Assembly (NCBI GenBank): GCA_020060215.1
Contig: JAGVAP010000033.1
Coordinates: forward strand, 17,798 to 81,797
DNA from: Deltaproteobacteria bacterium
GTDB lineage: Bacteria > Desulfobacterota > DSM-4660 > Desulfatiglandales > HGW-15
DNA: 64,000 nucleotides
Reading direction: 5' to 3'
The notes under the pieces were generated by a model that had not been told where the DNA came from, searched no databases, and saw only the letters and a program-made list of their open reading frames with translations. Shown piece by piece: positions 37,040-45,466 of this stretch; the stretch's first letter is position 1; every line of letters starts with the position of its first letter. The position numbers and the translations under genes are program-made.

Positions 37040-37068
37040 CTCTTATGCCGCCGCATCCGCGATGTCAA
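37040..37068 (-). promoter_or_regulatory. Possible sigma-70 promoter for the minus-strand FAD oxidase
   Basis: TTGACA (37063-37068) and TAAGAG (37040-37045) on the minus strand have a 17-base spacer; the -10 is weak. Confidence 0.35.
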
Positions 37069-37087
37069 CCCTGATCGAACCGCGACC

Positions 37088-37116
37088 TTGACTCCCGGAA
37101 GGTGCGGGGGTATCCT
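37088..37116 (+). promoter_or_regulatory. Sigma-70 promoter for the CCG/FAD-oxidase operon
   Basis: TTGACT (37088-37093) and TATCCT (37111-37116) have a 17-base spacer; the first gene starts at 37216. Confidence 0.5.
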
Positions 37117-37215
37117 GGGCATCCGTGGCCGGGCTTCGAAGAACCAGGATCCACCCGCCCCGCCCGCAGCGGCGACCTCCTTCATCTATCGTCAACAAAC
37201 AAGGTGGGAGGAGAT

Positions 37216-38244
37216 ATGTACCAGCTCAATTTCGATGCCCGTCTGTGCAGGACCTGCCCGACCGGTGACTGTCTCGCCAAATGTCAATATCTCCATGTAA
37301 AGAGGGAAAAGGCAAGGGAGGAGATGGTCCGGATCAGCGAAGGAAAGGACTCCTTCGTTCTTCGGGACTGCGTCACCTGCTATGCCTGCGAGGAGTACTG
37401 CAGGAGAGGGAACCACCCTTTCTACCTGATCACCGAGCGGAGGCAGGAGAAGGCCATCCCCGTCGCCCCGAGGGCTGTTTCCCGGCAGTGGATCAACATC
37501 GGAGAGCCTCAGGGGAAGTTCAGGGCGGGGAGGCCCCAGGAAAGGGTCTTGTCCTTGGGTTTCATGCCCGAGTACCTGAGCTCGGTCAGGGGGAAGCTGT
37601 TCGAAGATCTCCTGCCGTCCCGTGTGTTCGGGCAGGAGTTTTTCTGCAATGTGGTCTATCTTCATTTCGCGGACACGGCGATCATCCAAGAGAGGCTACC
37701 CCGTGTGATCGACCGTTTCCGGAACCAGAACGCGCGCGAAGTGGTATTCCTGCACGACGAATGCTACGGCGCCTTTTCCTCCCTCGCCCCCGCCTATGGT
37801 ATGGAGGTCCCTTTCAAACCCATCCATTATTTCGAGCACCTGGTGGAGCAACTCCACCGACTGCGGCAAGACATCCGGCCGTTGAGACTCAGGGCCGCCT
37901 ACCAGAGACCCTGCTCTGCGAGGCTGTGCCCGGACCAGCATCCCCGGGTCCGCGAGATCATGGATCTCATCGGGGTCGATCTGGTCGACAGGGAATACCA
38001 GGACGAGAACGCGATTTGCTGCGGCGGCATCTTCAGCCTTTGTTTCGGCTACGATCTCGCCCATGACGTGCAGGAGAGGAATCTGGCGGACATGGCGAAG
38101 CACGGCGCCGAAGTCTGCGTCTTCAACTGCCCCGCCTGCCAGAACACCCTCGGCGCCAGGGTCGCCAAGCGCTCCATCCGGCCGGTCCATATGATCGACC
38201 TCTGCCGCATGGCCATCGGCGAGATACCCCCCATGGAGGGATGA
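37216..38244 (+). CDS. Fe-S protein with CCG domain (HdrD/GlpC-like)
   Basis: 342 residues. The N-terminus has two clusters of cysteines (CRTCPTGDCLAKC; CVTCYACEEYC) for two [4Fe-4S] centres, with one unusual spacing. The C-terminal part carries one clear CCG motif (ICCGGIFSLCFGYD) and CPAC, as in subunits that bind a non-cubane cluster or transfer electrons in HdrB/D-like proteins. GGGAGGAG precedes the ATG. It is 4 bases from the FAD oxidase behind it, so the pair is likely an electron-transfer unit comparable to GlcD-GlcF. Confidence 0.8.
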   Translation: MYQLNFDARLCRTCPTGDCLAKCQYLHVKREKAREEMVRISEGKDSFVLRDCVTCYACEEYCRRGNHPFYLITERRQEKAIPVAPRAVSRQWINIGEPQGKFRAGRPQERVLSLGFMPEYLSSVRGKLFEDLLPSRVFGQEFFCNVVYLHFADTAIIQERLPRVIDRFRNQNAREVVFLHDECYGAFSSLAPAYGMEVPFKPIHYFEHLVEQLHRLRQDIRPLRLRAAYQRPCSARLCPDQHPRVREIMDLIGVDLVDREYQDENAICCGGIFSLCFGYDLAHDVQERNLADMAKHGAEVCVFNCPACQNTLGARVAKRSIRPVHMIDLCRMAIGEIPPMEG

Positions 38245-38248
38245 GCTC

Positions 38249-39634
38249 ATGAGCGAAATCCTGCAGGCGCTGGCCGACGCGGTCGGAAGAGAGTATGTGT
38301 CCGATCGGCCCGAAGAGATGTATTTCTATGCCCGCGATCCCGGGCTCATGCCCCCTCATCGGCCGGACTGCGTGGTGGTCCCCCGGAGCGTCGAGGAGAT
38401 CCAGGCGATCGTGAAGGTGGCCCGGCGGGAAAGGATCCCCATCGTCCCCATGGGCGCCGGCATGGCCCTGACCTGCCTGGTGATCCCCCTCAAAGGGGGG
38501 ATCGTCCTGGACATGAAGAGGATGAACAGGATCCTCGAAGTCCATGAAAGGGCGCGATACGCCCTTGTGGAAGGGGGGACGTCCCAGGGTTTCCTCAAGT
38601 CGTATCTCGAGGAGCACCACCCCAGGCTGCGCCACAGCATTCCGGATTCGCCCGCCACGGCCACCATCGCCGCAAACGTGATGATCCACGGCCAGGGGAG
38701 GCTCACGCAGCAGTACGGCTTCAATTCCGACATGGTCTCAGGACTGGAGGTGGTCCTGGCCTCCGGGGAAGTCTGCAGGATCGGATCCTGCTCCGTTTCC
38801 CCGGACTGGTTCTCCAAAGGTCCCCCGCTCCCCGACCTGTCCGGGCTCTTCCTCGGGTGGTTCGGCGCGACAGGCATCGTCACCAAGGTCGCCGTGAAGC
38901 TCTATCCGAGGAAGAAAATGAGGGACGTGGAGATCTTCCTGACCGACCGGGAAGACCTGGTGCCTGCCATGATCTATGAGCTGACCCACACGGAGATGGT
39001 GGAAGACATCAATGTCTTTTCCCAGCCCCGGCCCCTGATCTTCCGGGGCAACCACCACATCGCGCTCTTCATCACGGGCGACACGGACGAGGAGCTGGAG
39101 TTCAAGCGAAAGATCGTCTGGCACGCGCTCGACCCCTTCATCAAGAGCAAGGACGGCGGGTTCATGGGTATTCCCCCGGTGATGAAGCCGACCCTCCTCG
39201 ACATGCCTCAACGAAGCGTTTGCAGGTTTGCGGACGTGAAGAGGGGAGGGGGCTTCGAGTATTCCGGACCCATCATTCTGGTGGAGAGATATCCGGAGTG
39301 CGCACGCAAGATCGCGGAGCTGGCCGCCCGACACGATCTGGGCTACTCGGGAATGGCCAGGATCATCGGAAGGGGCCATGCCATGATGTACGGTTTTGCC
39401 TTCACCTTCAATCGGGCCGACGCCGACATGATGGCCCGGACCCGGGAGGCGCTGCAGGAGGTCAGCCGGTTCGCCCTGGAGCTCGGCGGCGTGTTCTGGA
39501 AGCCCACGGTCGAGGAACAGCGTATGGCGCTCGCGAGGATGGACCCGAACACCCGGGCCCTGATGAGGATGATCAAGCGGAATCTGGATCCCCACGGCAT
39601 CATGAACCCCGGGAACTGGGAGGTCGCCGAATGA
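38249..39634 (+). CDS. FAD-linked oxidase (GlcD/PCMH-type), second copy
   Basis: 461 residues, paralogous to the divergent 457-residue oxidase, with the same FAD-binding landmarks (PMGAGMALTCLVIP, NVMIHGQGRLTQQYG, GATGIVTKVAVKLYP) and end (DPHGIMNPGNW). It starts 4 bases after one CCG protein, and its TGA overlaps the ATG of another, so three genes are tightly coupled: the flavoenzyme takes electrons from a substrate and the Fe-S proteins carry them on. The substrate is unknown. Confidence 0.87.
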   Translation: MSEILQALADAVGREYVSDRPEEMYFYARDPGLMPPHRPDCVVVPRSVEEIQAIVKVARRERIPIVPMGAGMALTCLVIPLKGGIVLDMKRMNRILEVHERARYALVEGGTSQGFLKSYLEEHHPRLRHSIPDSPATATIAANVMIHGQGRLTQQYGFNSDMVSGLEVVLASGEVCRIGSCSVSPDWFSKGPPLPDLSGLFLGWFGATGIVTKVAVKLYPRKKMRDVEIFLTDREDLVPAMIYELTHTEMVEDINVFSQPRPLIFRGNHHIALFITGDTDEELEFKRKIVWHALDPFIKSKDGGFMGIPPVMKPTLLDMPQRSVCRFADVKRGGGFEYSGPIILVERYPECARKIAELAARHDLGYSGMARIIGRGHAMMYGFAFTFNRADADMMARTREALQEVSRFALELGGVFWKPTVEEQRMALARMDPNTRALMRMIKRNLDPHGIMNPGNWEVAE

Positions 39635-40785
39635 AGTACGAAGAGATCGTCCACAGGTGTTTTCGATGCGGTTACTGCAAGTTCACCGAGGACTACCACG
39701 AGTTCAACTGCCCGAGCTACCGCAAGTTCCGCTTTGAGACGTTCTCCCCCGGGGGCAGGATGTGGCTCATCCGGGCGTGGCTCCAGAATGAGATCGGAAC
39801 GAGTGACCGGCTCCAGCAGATCCTCTTCTCCTGTGCGACGTGCGCCAACTGCGTCGAACATTGCGTCTTCACCTTCAAGGATGACCTGGTGAACATCTTT
39901 GTCGCCGCCAGGGAGAGGCTCGTCGACGAGGGGAGGGTCCCCCCCACGGTCAGGGACTATCTGAAAAACATCCGCATCAGCGGCAACCCGTACAAGGAGC
40001 CTGCCGCGGAGAGAGGGAAATGGGCGGAGTCCTCTTCCGTCGAACCCTTTGGGGGGCAGGAGTATCTCTTCTATATCGGATGCGTGGGCGCCTACGACGA
40101 AAGGGCGAGGAGGATCGCCCGTGCCGTCGGGGATCTCTTCCTCGGGGCAGGTCTTTCCTTCGGCATTCTCGGGGAAAAAGAGCAGTGCGACGGGAACGAG
40201 GTGAAGGCTTTGGGAGAGTCGGGTCTGTTTCGCCACCTGGCCGAGCAGAACATTGACCAGTTCAAGGAGATCGGCGTGAGAAAGGTGATTACCCTCGATC
40301 CGCACGGTTTCAATGCCTTCAGGAAGGACTACAAGGATCTCGGCGCGACATTCGAAGTCTCCCATTATTCCCAGGTGCTCGCCCACCTGATCCGGTCCGG
40401 AAAAATCTCCATGAAACCGCTCGAGACCCGTGTCACCTTTCACGACCCCTGCTACCTGGGAAGGCACAACGGCATCTATGATGCCCCTCGGGATGTCCTG
40501 GGGTCGATTCCCGGCATGGAGCTCGTTGAGTTGCAGCAGAACCGGGCGAACGCGCTGTGCTGCGGCGGCGGGGGCGGGAATTTCTTCACCGACGTCCTGG
40601 GCGGAGGGGAGGACAGCCCGAGCCGCATCAGGGTTCGGCAGGCCCGGCAGACCGGGGCCGAGGTGATCGCCGTTTCATGCCCCCAGTGCGCCAGGATGCT
40701 CGACGATGCCGTGAAGGCGGAGGACCTGGGCGGGCGGTTGGAGGTCCTGGATATCTCGGAGATCGTCAAGCGGGCCTTGGCATGA
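39631..40785 (+). CDS. HdrD-like Fe-S oxidoreductase with two CCG-type domains
   Basis: 384 residues. N-terminal cysteine groups (CFRCGYCKFTEDYHEFNC; CATCANCVEHC) make two [4Fe-4S] sites. The C-terminal CCG region has FHDPCYLGRHNG and LCCGGGGGNFF, with CPQC near the end, matching the DUF224/HdrD type. Its ATG overlaps the FAD oxidase stop (ATGA). Together with the upstream pair it resembles the glycolate/lactate oxidase GlcDF or the syntrophic electron-transfer flavoprotein:FeS arrangements. Confidence 0.86.
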   Translation: MKYEEIVHRCFRCGYCKFTEDYHEFNCPSYRKFRFETFSPGGRMWLIRAWLQNEIGTSDRLQQILFSCATCANCVEHCVFTFKDDLVNIFVAARERLVDEGRVPPTVRDYLKNIRISGNPYKEPAAERGKWAESSSVEPFGGQEYLFYIGCVGAYDERARRIARAVGDLFLGAGLSFGILGEKEQCDGNEVKALGESGLFRHLAEQNIDQFKEIGVRKVITLDPHGFNAFRKDYKDLGATFEVSHYSQVLAHLIRSGKISMKPLETRVTFHDPCYLGRHNGIYDAPRDVLGSIPGMELVELQQNRANALCCGGGGGNFFTDVLGGGEDSPSRIRVRQARQTGAEVIAVSCPQCARMLDDAVKAEDLGGRLEVLDISEIVKRALA

Positions 40786-40882
40786 TGAAGACCGGCACCC
40801 CGGTCTCTCGGTATGCGGCGGACTCGATGAAGAGGGATCAGGACCTGTTTGGCAGGAACCTATCGATGGAGCGTTGAATCTG

Positions 40883-41701
40883 ATGAAGAGAAGAATCAAA
40901 GCACTGTACTTCAGCCCGACGGGAACGACGAAGAGAGTCGTCACCGGAATAGCGGACAAAATCTCGGAGTATATGGCCGGAACAATAGAAACTGAAAATA
41001 TGGATTTTACCCTGCCGCAGGCTCGAAGGGAGGCGGTTTCCTTTGCGGAAGAAGACTTTGTAGTGGTTGGTGTCCCGGTCTATGCAGGCCGCGTGCCCAA
41101 CGTGTTGTTGAAATACCTGAACACCATTGCCGGAAACGGGGCATGGGCGGTGGCCGTCGTGGTCTATGGAAACAGAGATTACGACGACGCATTGATCGAA
41201 CTGCAGGACATTCTGGAAGCGGGCGGCTTCAAGGTCGTTGCCGGAGGGGCGTTCATCGGCGAGCACTCCTTCTCCAAAACCCTTGGCCGAAACAGGCCTG
41301 ACGAACGGGACATGGCCGTCGCCGGTGATTTTGCCGGGCGGATATACAGAAAACTCGATGGGTCGGGCGAGCCGCCAGCGGTCGCTGTAAAGGGAAACAG
41401 GCCCTACCGCGAATATTACAGACCCAAGAACCGGGGAGGCGTGACCGTCGATATTCGCAAGGTCACCCCGAAAACCGGCAGTGACTGTATCGACTGCAAG
41501 CTCTGCGCCGATATTTGCCCGATGGGATCCATCGATGCCGGGGATGTGGCCAAGATGAACGGGATCTGCATCAAGTGTTGCGCCTGTATCAAGAGCTGCC
41601 CGGTTGGAGCGAAATATTTCGATGATGAAAATTATCTGTGGCATAAGCGGGAGCTGGAAATCAAGTTTGCGGAAAGGCGGGAACCGGAGGTTTTTGTGTA
41701 G
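40883..41701 (+). CDS. Flavodoxin-ferredoxin fusion (EFR1-type)
   Basis: 272 residues: a flavodoxin fold with FMN phosphate loop SPTGTTKR (about 10-17) and VPVYAGRVPN, then a 2[4Fe-4S] ferredoxin domain (CIDCKLCADICP, CIKCCACIKSCP) near the C-terminus. EFR1 proteins are small electron carriers of anaerobes. The ATG at 40883 is preferred to a TTG three codons earlier. It probably accepts electrons from the FAD-oxidase/CCG genes upstream (97-base gap). Confidence 0.87.
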   Translation: MKRRIKALYFSPTGTTKRVVTGIADKISEYMAGTIETENMDFTLPQARREAVSFAEEDFVVVGVPVYAGRVPNVLLKYLNTIAGNGAWAVAVVVYGNRDYDDALIELQDILEAGGFKVVAGGAFIGEHSFSKTLGRNRPDERDMAVAGDFAGRIYRKLDGSGEPPAVAVKGNRPYREYYRPKNRGGVTVDIRKVTPKTGSDCIDCKLCADICPMGSIDAGDVAKMNGICIKCCACIKSCPVGAKYFDDENYLWHKRELEIKFAERREPEVFV

Positions 41702-41724
41702 CGTCTCTTCTAAGAAGGGTTGAG

Positions 41725-41763
41725 CCTCCCCCCCCCCCCCCCGGAAACCCGGGGGAGAGGCAG
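41725..41763. terminator. Terminator-like hairpin containing a run of 15 C
   Basis: CCCCCGG-AAAC-CCGGGGG folds as a strong hairpin between two convergent genes. The left side extends into a homopolymer of 15 C (41728-41742), an unusual feature in an otherwise ordinary bidirectional terminator position. Confidence 0.6.
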
Positions 41764-41789
41764 GCTGGAGGCGAGCTTTCCATGCAGGC

Positions 41790-42188
41790 TCAGGGTTGCG
41801 AAGATCTGGATTCAAGTTCTTCGATGCGCTTGTTGATGCCCTCGAGATCGCTCTTGACGGCATCCGCCTCGTTCCTCAGCATCTGGAGCTCGTCTTCTGC
41901 GCGCATCCCGTACGGATTGCCGTAAAGGGGTCCGTAGGACGGGCCGGAAGCGGCGCTCCATGCAGGAGAAGAGGCTCGCCATCCGAACCCTCTGCCGTAT
42001 CCACGACCCCAGCCAAGGCCTGGACCCAGTCCTCGTCGAAAACCGCGGCCACGGCCGTACCCGCGACCGTAACCAAGACCTCGGCCGTATGCCGGGCCAT
42101 AACCCGCATAGGCGGGGTTGCAGTACCCGCGCCCTCCGCCGGTCATCGGGCCGCCACCCATTGGACCTGTTCCATCAAATCCTGGCAT
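41790..42188 (-). CDS. Gly/Tyr-rich DUF5320-like protein
   Basis: 132 residues, start chosen at 42188 behind AAAGGAGG. It opens MPGFDGTGPMGGGPMTGGG, typical of DUF5320 proteins, and continues with repeated YGRG/GRG units, then a short C-terminal coiled coil (DELQMLRNEADAVKSDLEG). The function is unknown; relatives occur next to NifX-like and DUF134 genes, as here. It is 19 bases after the DUF134 regulator. Confidence 0.75.
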   Translation of the reverse strand: MPGFDGTGPMGGGPMTGGGRGYCNPAYAGYGPAYGRGLGYGRGYGRGRGFRRGLGPGLGWGRGYGRGFGWRASSPAWSAASGPSYGPLYGNPYGMRAEDELQMLRNEADAVKSDLEGINKRIEELESRSSQP

Positions 42189-42207
42189 GTCCAACACCTC
42201 CTTTGCT

Positions 42208-42546
42208 CTAAAATCCGCCGCGCCATCCTCGGCGGTGACGTCCTCCTCCACGGGGGGGCATCTCAAAATGGCCGCCCTCGATCCTGAGGACCTTGCCCGT
42301 AACCAGGGCATCCGCCACGACCGCCCTCGCCTCCGAGAGGATCCTTCCGAAGGTCTGACGGGAGACGTTCATCATGTTGGCGGCCGTCTCATGGTCCATT
42401 CCCTGGAGATCGCAAAGCCTGATCGCCTCCAGGCCCTCGAGGGGAAGAAACGTTTCTTCCCTTCCCCAGGGGGGGATCTGATCCGGAACGAAGGCGCCGA
42501 CAATCGGACGTCCCTGTACCCATCGGAGTTTTCTCGGCCTCGGCAT
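42208..42546 (-). CDS. DUF134 family predicted DNA-binding regulator
   Basis: 112 residues. The start at 42546 has GGAGGG upstream. MPRPRKLRWV at the N-terminus and a sigma-70-region-4-like helix-turn-helix (LEAIRLCDLQGMDHETAANMMNVSRQTFGRILSEAR) are characteristic of DUF134. The end is His/Arg/Gly-rich (GGGRHRRGWRGGF) and could sense a metal. Two matching palindromes overlap its promoter, so it probably represses itself and the DUF5320 gene behind it. Confidence 0.85.
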   Translation of the reverse strand: MPRPRKLRWVQGRPIVGAFVPDQIPPWGREETFLPLEGLEAIRLCDLQGMDHETAANMMNVSRQTFGRILSEARAVVADALVTGKVLRIEGGHFEMPPRGGGRHRRGWRGGF

Positions 42547-42560
42547 GATCCCTCCAGTTA

Positions 42561-42574
42561 TGAGCATTTGCTCA
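42561..42574. promoter_or_regulatory. Operator palindrome 1 (DUF134 autoregulation candidate)
   Basis: TGAGCATTTGCTCA is a perfect 14-bp palindrome directly downstream of the -10 box and before the DUF134 start. Confidence 0.65.
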
Positions 42575-42575
42575 A

Positions 42576-42604
42576 AATATAACCTTCATGCTTACGCCTG
42601 TCAA
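42576..42604 (-). promoter_or_regulatory. Sigma-70 promoter of the DUF134 operon
   Basis: On the minus strand TTGACA (42599-42604), a 17-base spacer, and TATATT (42576-42581): an almost ideal promoter. It is framed by two palindromic operators. Confidence 0.75.
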
Positions 42605-42613
42605 TAGTCATTT

Positions 42614-42627
42614 TGAGCTTATGCTCA
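42614..42627. promoter_or_regulatory. Operator palindrome 2 (DUF134 autoregulation candidate)
   Basis: TGAGCTTATGCTCA, which read on the other strand is TGAGCATAAGCTCA, agrees with operator 1 as TGAGCATWWGCTCA. It lies just upstream of the -35; the two centres are 53 bases apart, five helical turns. Confidence 0.65.
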
Positions 42628-42820
42628 AATACTTTCAGGTCGCGGGAAATCCTCCGGCCGAAGCCGGAGAGGAAGTTGCGCCGTCGCGATTTCCCGGCCA
42701 GGAATGATCGCGCGGATGCGACTCTGCGCCTCCTTTGTGTCCATTGCATTTTTCCCCTGTCAGCCCCAAGCCGTTAAACATGCTGTCATTAGGAATCTTG
42801 GGCGTTGTTTTCGTTCGAAA

Positions 42821-42836
42821 CGGCACATGGATTGCT
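42821..42836 (+). promoter_or_regulatory. Sigma-54 (-24/-12) promoter
   Basis: CGGCAC-ATGGA-TTGCT matches the RpoN consensus except for the first base and differs from the 10226 element at one base. The gap between the DUF134 upstream region and the crotonase gene otherwise holds no clear gene; the crotonase begins about 380 bases downstream of the predicted start. Confidence 0.6.
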
Positions 42837-42846
42837 CCGATCCTTC

Positions 42847-43029
42847 ATGGCGAGCCACTCCTCTGCGTCGCCACCCCTTTGGGGGGCGACTGGGATTTTC
42901 GAAGGATGGTGGGATTATGGTCACTGCGCATTCCTTGCCTCGGAAGCACGGGGAAAGATTCTACGCGAGTACCGACGGAGGCGACGCCCGAAACCTTTCC
43001 TGGCGCTGGTCAAGCAGGCCCAGGAATAG
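42847..43029 (+). CDS. Possible 60-residue protein behind the sigma-54 promoter
   Basis: Open frame of 60 codons beginning at the predicted transcription start, with no Shine-Dalgarno. The middle (GIFEGWWDYGHCAFLAS) is aromatic and the end basic (REYRRRRRPKPFLALVKQAQE). No family is recognised; it may be a remnant. Confidence 0.2.
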   Translation: MASHSSASPPLWGATGIFEGWWDYGHCAFLASEARGKILREYRRRRRPKPFLALVKQAQE

Positions 43030-43228
43030 ATGGGAATCGAAATCTTTTCCCTCAGGCCGTCCCAATGCTCCACCCATCCTACGGGGCCTATGATGCATAC
43101 CCCTACCCCTCATCCTTACCCTGGGATATATCTCCGCTTCGGAGGGCCGCGGGTGTATTATCCTGCTTCTGGAGAGGAACACGGCCGTTTTCTTTCTGTG
43201 AACGCCTTACCGCAAAAGGAGGCTCCCT

Positions 43229-44005
43229 ATGGCTTACGAGTTCATCGCGATGGAACGCAAGGACCGCGTGGGGATCATCACCCTGAATCGGCCCGGGCAG
43301 TACAACACCTTCAACTCGGGCCTTGCGCAGGAGTTGTGCAGGGGATTACTGGAGCTGGAGATGGACGGGAGTATCCGGGTCGTCGTCATCAGGGGCTCGG
43401 GAAAGACGTTCTGCACGGGCATTGACATTTCCGAATTCCACGGCAAGACCCTCCGGGAGTACCGCGAATGGGTGGGGCTCATGGAGCGCATGATCCATAT
43501 CATCGCCTACATGAAGAAACCGGTGATCGCCTCGGCGCATGGGTATGCCGTTGCCAACGGCGCAGGCCTCATTGCGGCCTGCGACCTTGCCGTCGTCGCG
43601 GAAGGGACCAAAATCGGAGCGACAGCCATCAACGTAGGGCTCTTCTGCATGGGCCCGGCCGTGCCGCTAGCCAGATCTCTTGGCCGAAAACGATGCCTGG
43701 AAATGCTCATGACCGGAGAGATGATCGATGCCGCAACCGCGGAAAAGTGGGGCCTGGTCAACAAGGTGGTGCCTGCCGAAAGACTCGAGGAAGAGACCAT
43801 GGCCCTCGCGAGAAAGCTGGCGGAAAAAAGCCCGATCGCCCTCCAGATGGGGAAAGAGGCCTTCTACGGCATGTCCGACATGGAGTATGGAAAGGCCCTT
43901 GCATACTCGAACGAGCTGTTCGCAGCCTTGAGTGTTACCGAGGACGCGAAAGAGGGAGTCGACGCATTTCTGCACAAACGAAAACCTGAATGGAAAGGAA
44001 GGTGA
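43229..44005 (+). CDS. Crotonase-fold protein (ECHDC3-like) lacking both catalytic Glu
   Basis: 258 residues with AAAAGGAGG upstream. The crotonase fold is clear (IITLNRPGQYNTFNSG, GKTFCTGIDISEF, YAVANGAGLIAACD, LGRKRCLEMLMTGEMI). In enoyl-CoA hydratase two glutamates act on water; at the matching places this protein has Leu (GAGLIA) and Ala (GATAINVGLF). The NVGLFCMGPAVPLAR stretch recalls the ECHDC3 subgroup. It may be an isomerase, hydrolase or non-catalytic CoA binder rather than a hydratase. It stands alone, behind a -24/-12 element. Confidence 0.8.
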   Translation: MAYEFIAMERKDRVGIITLNRPGQYNTFNSGLAQELCRGLLELEMDGSIRVVVIRGSGKTFCTGIDISEFHGKTLREYREWVGLMERMIHIIAYMKKPVIASAHGYAVANGAGLIAACDLAVVAEGTKIGATAINVGLFCMGPAVPLARSLGRKRCLEMLMTGEMIDAATAEKWGLVNKVVPAERLEEETMALARKLAEKSPIALQMGKEAFYGMSDMEYGKALAYSNELFAALSVTEDAKEGVDAFLHKRKPEWKGR

Positions 44006-44064
44006 GCCCCGCCTGGGACCGGCTGACGCGTTTGGGTGGGGTTGACCGTGGCCGCCCTGGTGGA

Positions 44065-45429
44065 TTATCCAATCTCCCGTTCCAGTTCGGAGCATTGACC
44101 GGCGATGGCCCTTGCAGCCAGGACGCCGCTCGCCGACGCCTGGAGCAGGCCTCGGCTGACGCCGGCCCCGTCCCCCACGGCAAAGAGGTTCTTCACCGCG
44201 GTTTCCATCTGCGGACTCACCTCGATGCGGTTGGAGTAGAACTTCACCTCCACTCCGTAGAGAAGGGTGTGCCGGGAATTGACTCCCGGTGCGAACTTCT
44301 CCAGGGCCTGGAGCATCTCGATGATGCTCAGCAGGTGCCTGTAGGGAAAGACGAAGCTGAGGTCGCCCGGAGTGGCGCTCTGCAGCGTGGGCCGGGTGAG
44401 ACATCTCGCGATCCGCGCGGGATTGCTGCGCCTGCCCGCCAGGAGATCTCCGAGCCTTTGGACAATCGGACCGCCGCCCAGCAGGTTGGCAAGGTGCGCG
44501 ATGTGGCGGCCATACGTGATAGGGTCGTCGAAGGGCTCTGTAAAGGCGCTGCTTACCAGGATGGCAAAGTTGGTGTTCTCACTTTTTTGGGCCGCATAGC
44601 TGTGCCCGTTCACGGTGGTAATTCCGGCATTAGCCTCCGTCACCACCTCGCCGTAGGGGTTCATGCAGAAGGTTCGCACCCTTTCGTCGAAGGTCTTTGA
44701 ATAATGGATGAGCTTTAGTTCATAGGCGCTTTCCGTGACCTCCTGGAGGACGACCGCCGGCAACTCCACCCGCACCCCGATATCCACGGACGTTGCCCTG
44801 GTCTTGAGTCCCAGCGATGCGGCCTGTCCCTTCATCCATCTCGCTCCCGATCGTCCCGGGGCCGCAATCACGTAATGACTATCGACGACGGAGCCGTCCG
44901 TGAGCGTGACGCCGAGGATCCGACCGCCCCTCGCCCTGAGCTCCTTGGCCCTGCACCCGGTGCGGATCTCTACACGACCGTGGAGGGAGCTTTGAAACCT
45001 CTCGAGTACCGTCCTGCAGTTCTCGGTCCCGATGTGGCGAATACGACTGGGCACGAACTCCAGATCCGCCATTCTCGCCCGCGCGGCGAGTTCATCCTGG
45101 ACGGTCGTCCTTTCCCCAAAGATCCTCTCCGGAGCCCCGTGAGCGGCGTAGACCCCATCCGCGGCCTCGAGCAGTCGGACGAGCGATTGCTCGTCCAGGT
45201 ACTCCGAAAGCACACCGCCCACCTGGGTCGAGAGGGTCAGCTTGCCGTCGCTGTATGCGCCTGCGCCACCCCAGCCGCAAAGCCTGTCCTCGACCGCTTC
45301 ATGGCTTCGTTGGTCGAGGCCTTTCCCCTGCTCGAGCAGCAGAACGGGGCCGATCCCCAGATCCGCCAGGGTCAGGGCCGCAAAGATCCCCGCCGGTCCT
45401 GCGCCCACGATCACGACTTTATAATCCAT
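44065..45429 (-). CDS. FAD-dependent dehydrogenase-like flavoprotein (COG2509)
   Basis: 454 residues. N-terminal FAD site VVIVGAGPAGIFAALTLAD, then WGGAGAYSDGKLTL, which is typical of this family of uncharacterised flavoproteins, and the second FAD contact LFAVGDGAGVSRG near the C-terminus. It is probably a soluble reductase; the substrate is unknown. It follows the cation-efflux gene by 37 bases on the same strand. Confidence 0.83.
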   Translation of the reverse strand: MDYKVVIVGAGPAGIFAALTLADLGIGPVLLLEQGKGLDQRSHEAVEDRLCGWGGAGAYSDGKLTLSTQVGGVLSEYLDEQSLVRLLEAADGVYAAHGAPERIFGERTTVQDELAARARMADLEFVPSRIRHIGTENCRTVLERFQSSLHGRVEIRTGCRAKELRARGGRILGVTLTDGSVVDSHYVIAAPGRSGARWMKGQAASLGLKTRATSVDIGVRVELPAVVLQEVTESAYELKLIHYSKTFDERVRTFCMNPYGEVVTEANAGITTVNGHSYAAQKSENTNFAILVSSAFTEPFDDPITYGRHIAHLANLLGGGPIVQRLGDLLAGRRSNPARIARCLTRPTLQSATPGDLSFVFPYRHLLSIIEMLQALEKFAPGVNSRHTLLYGVEVKFYSNRIEVSPQMETAVKNLFAVGDGAGVSRGLLQASASGVLAARAIAGQCSELEREIG

Positions 45430-45466
45430 TTTTCGTCCCTTTTCGCTGCGATTCCATCCACTGTCT

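Noticed and set aside
41728..41742. Phase-variable coding tract
   Set aside because: The C-run lies between two convergent stops, not in a reading frame.
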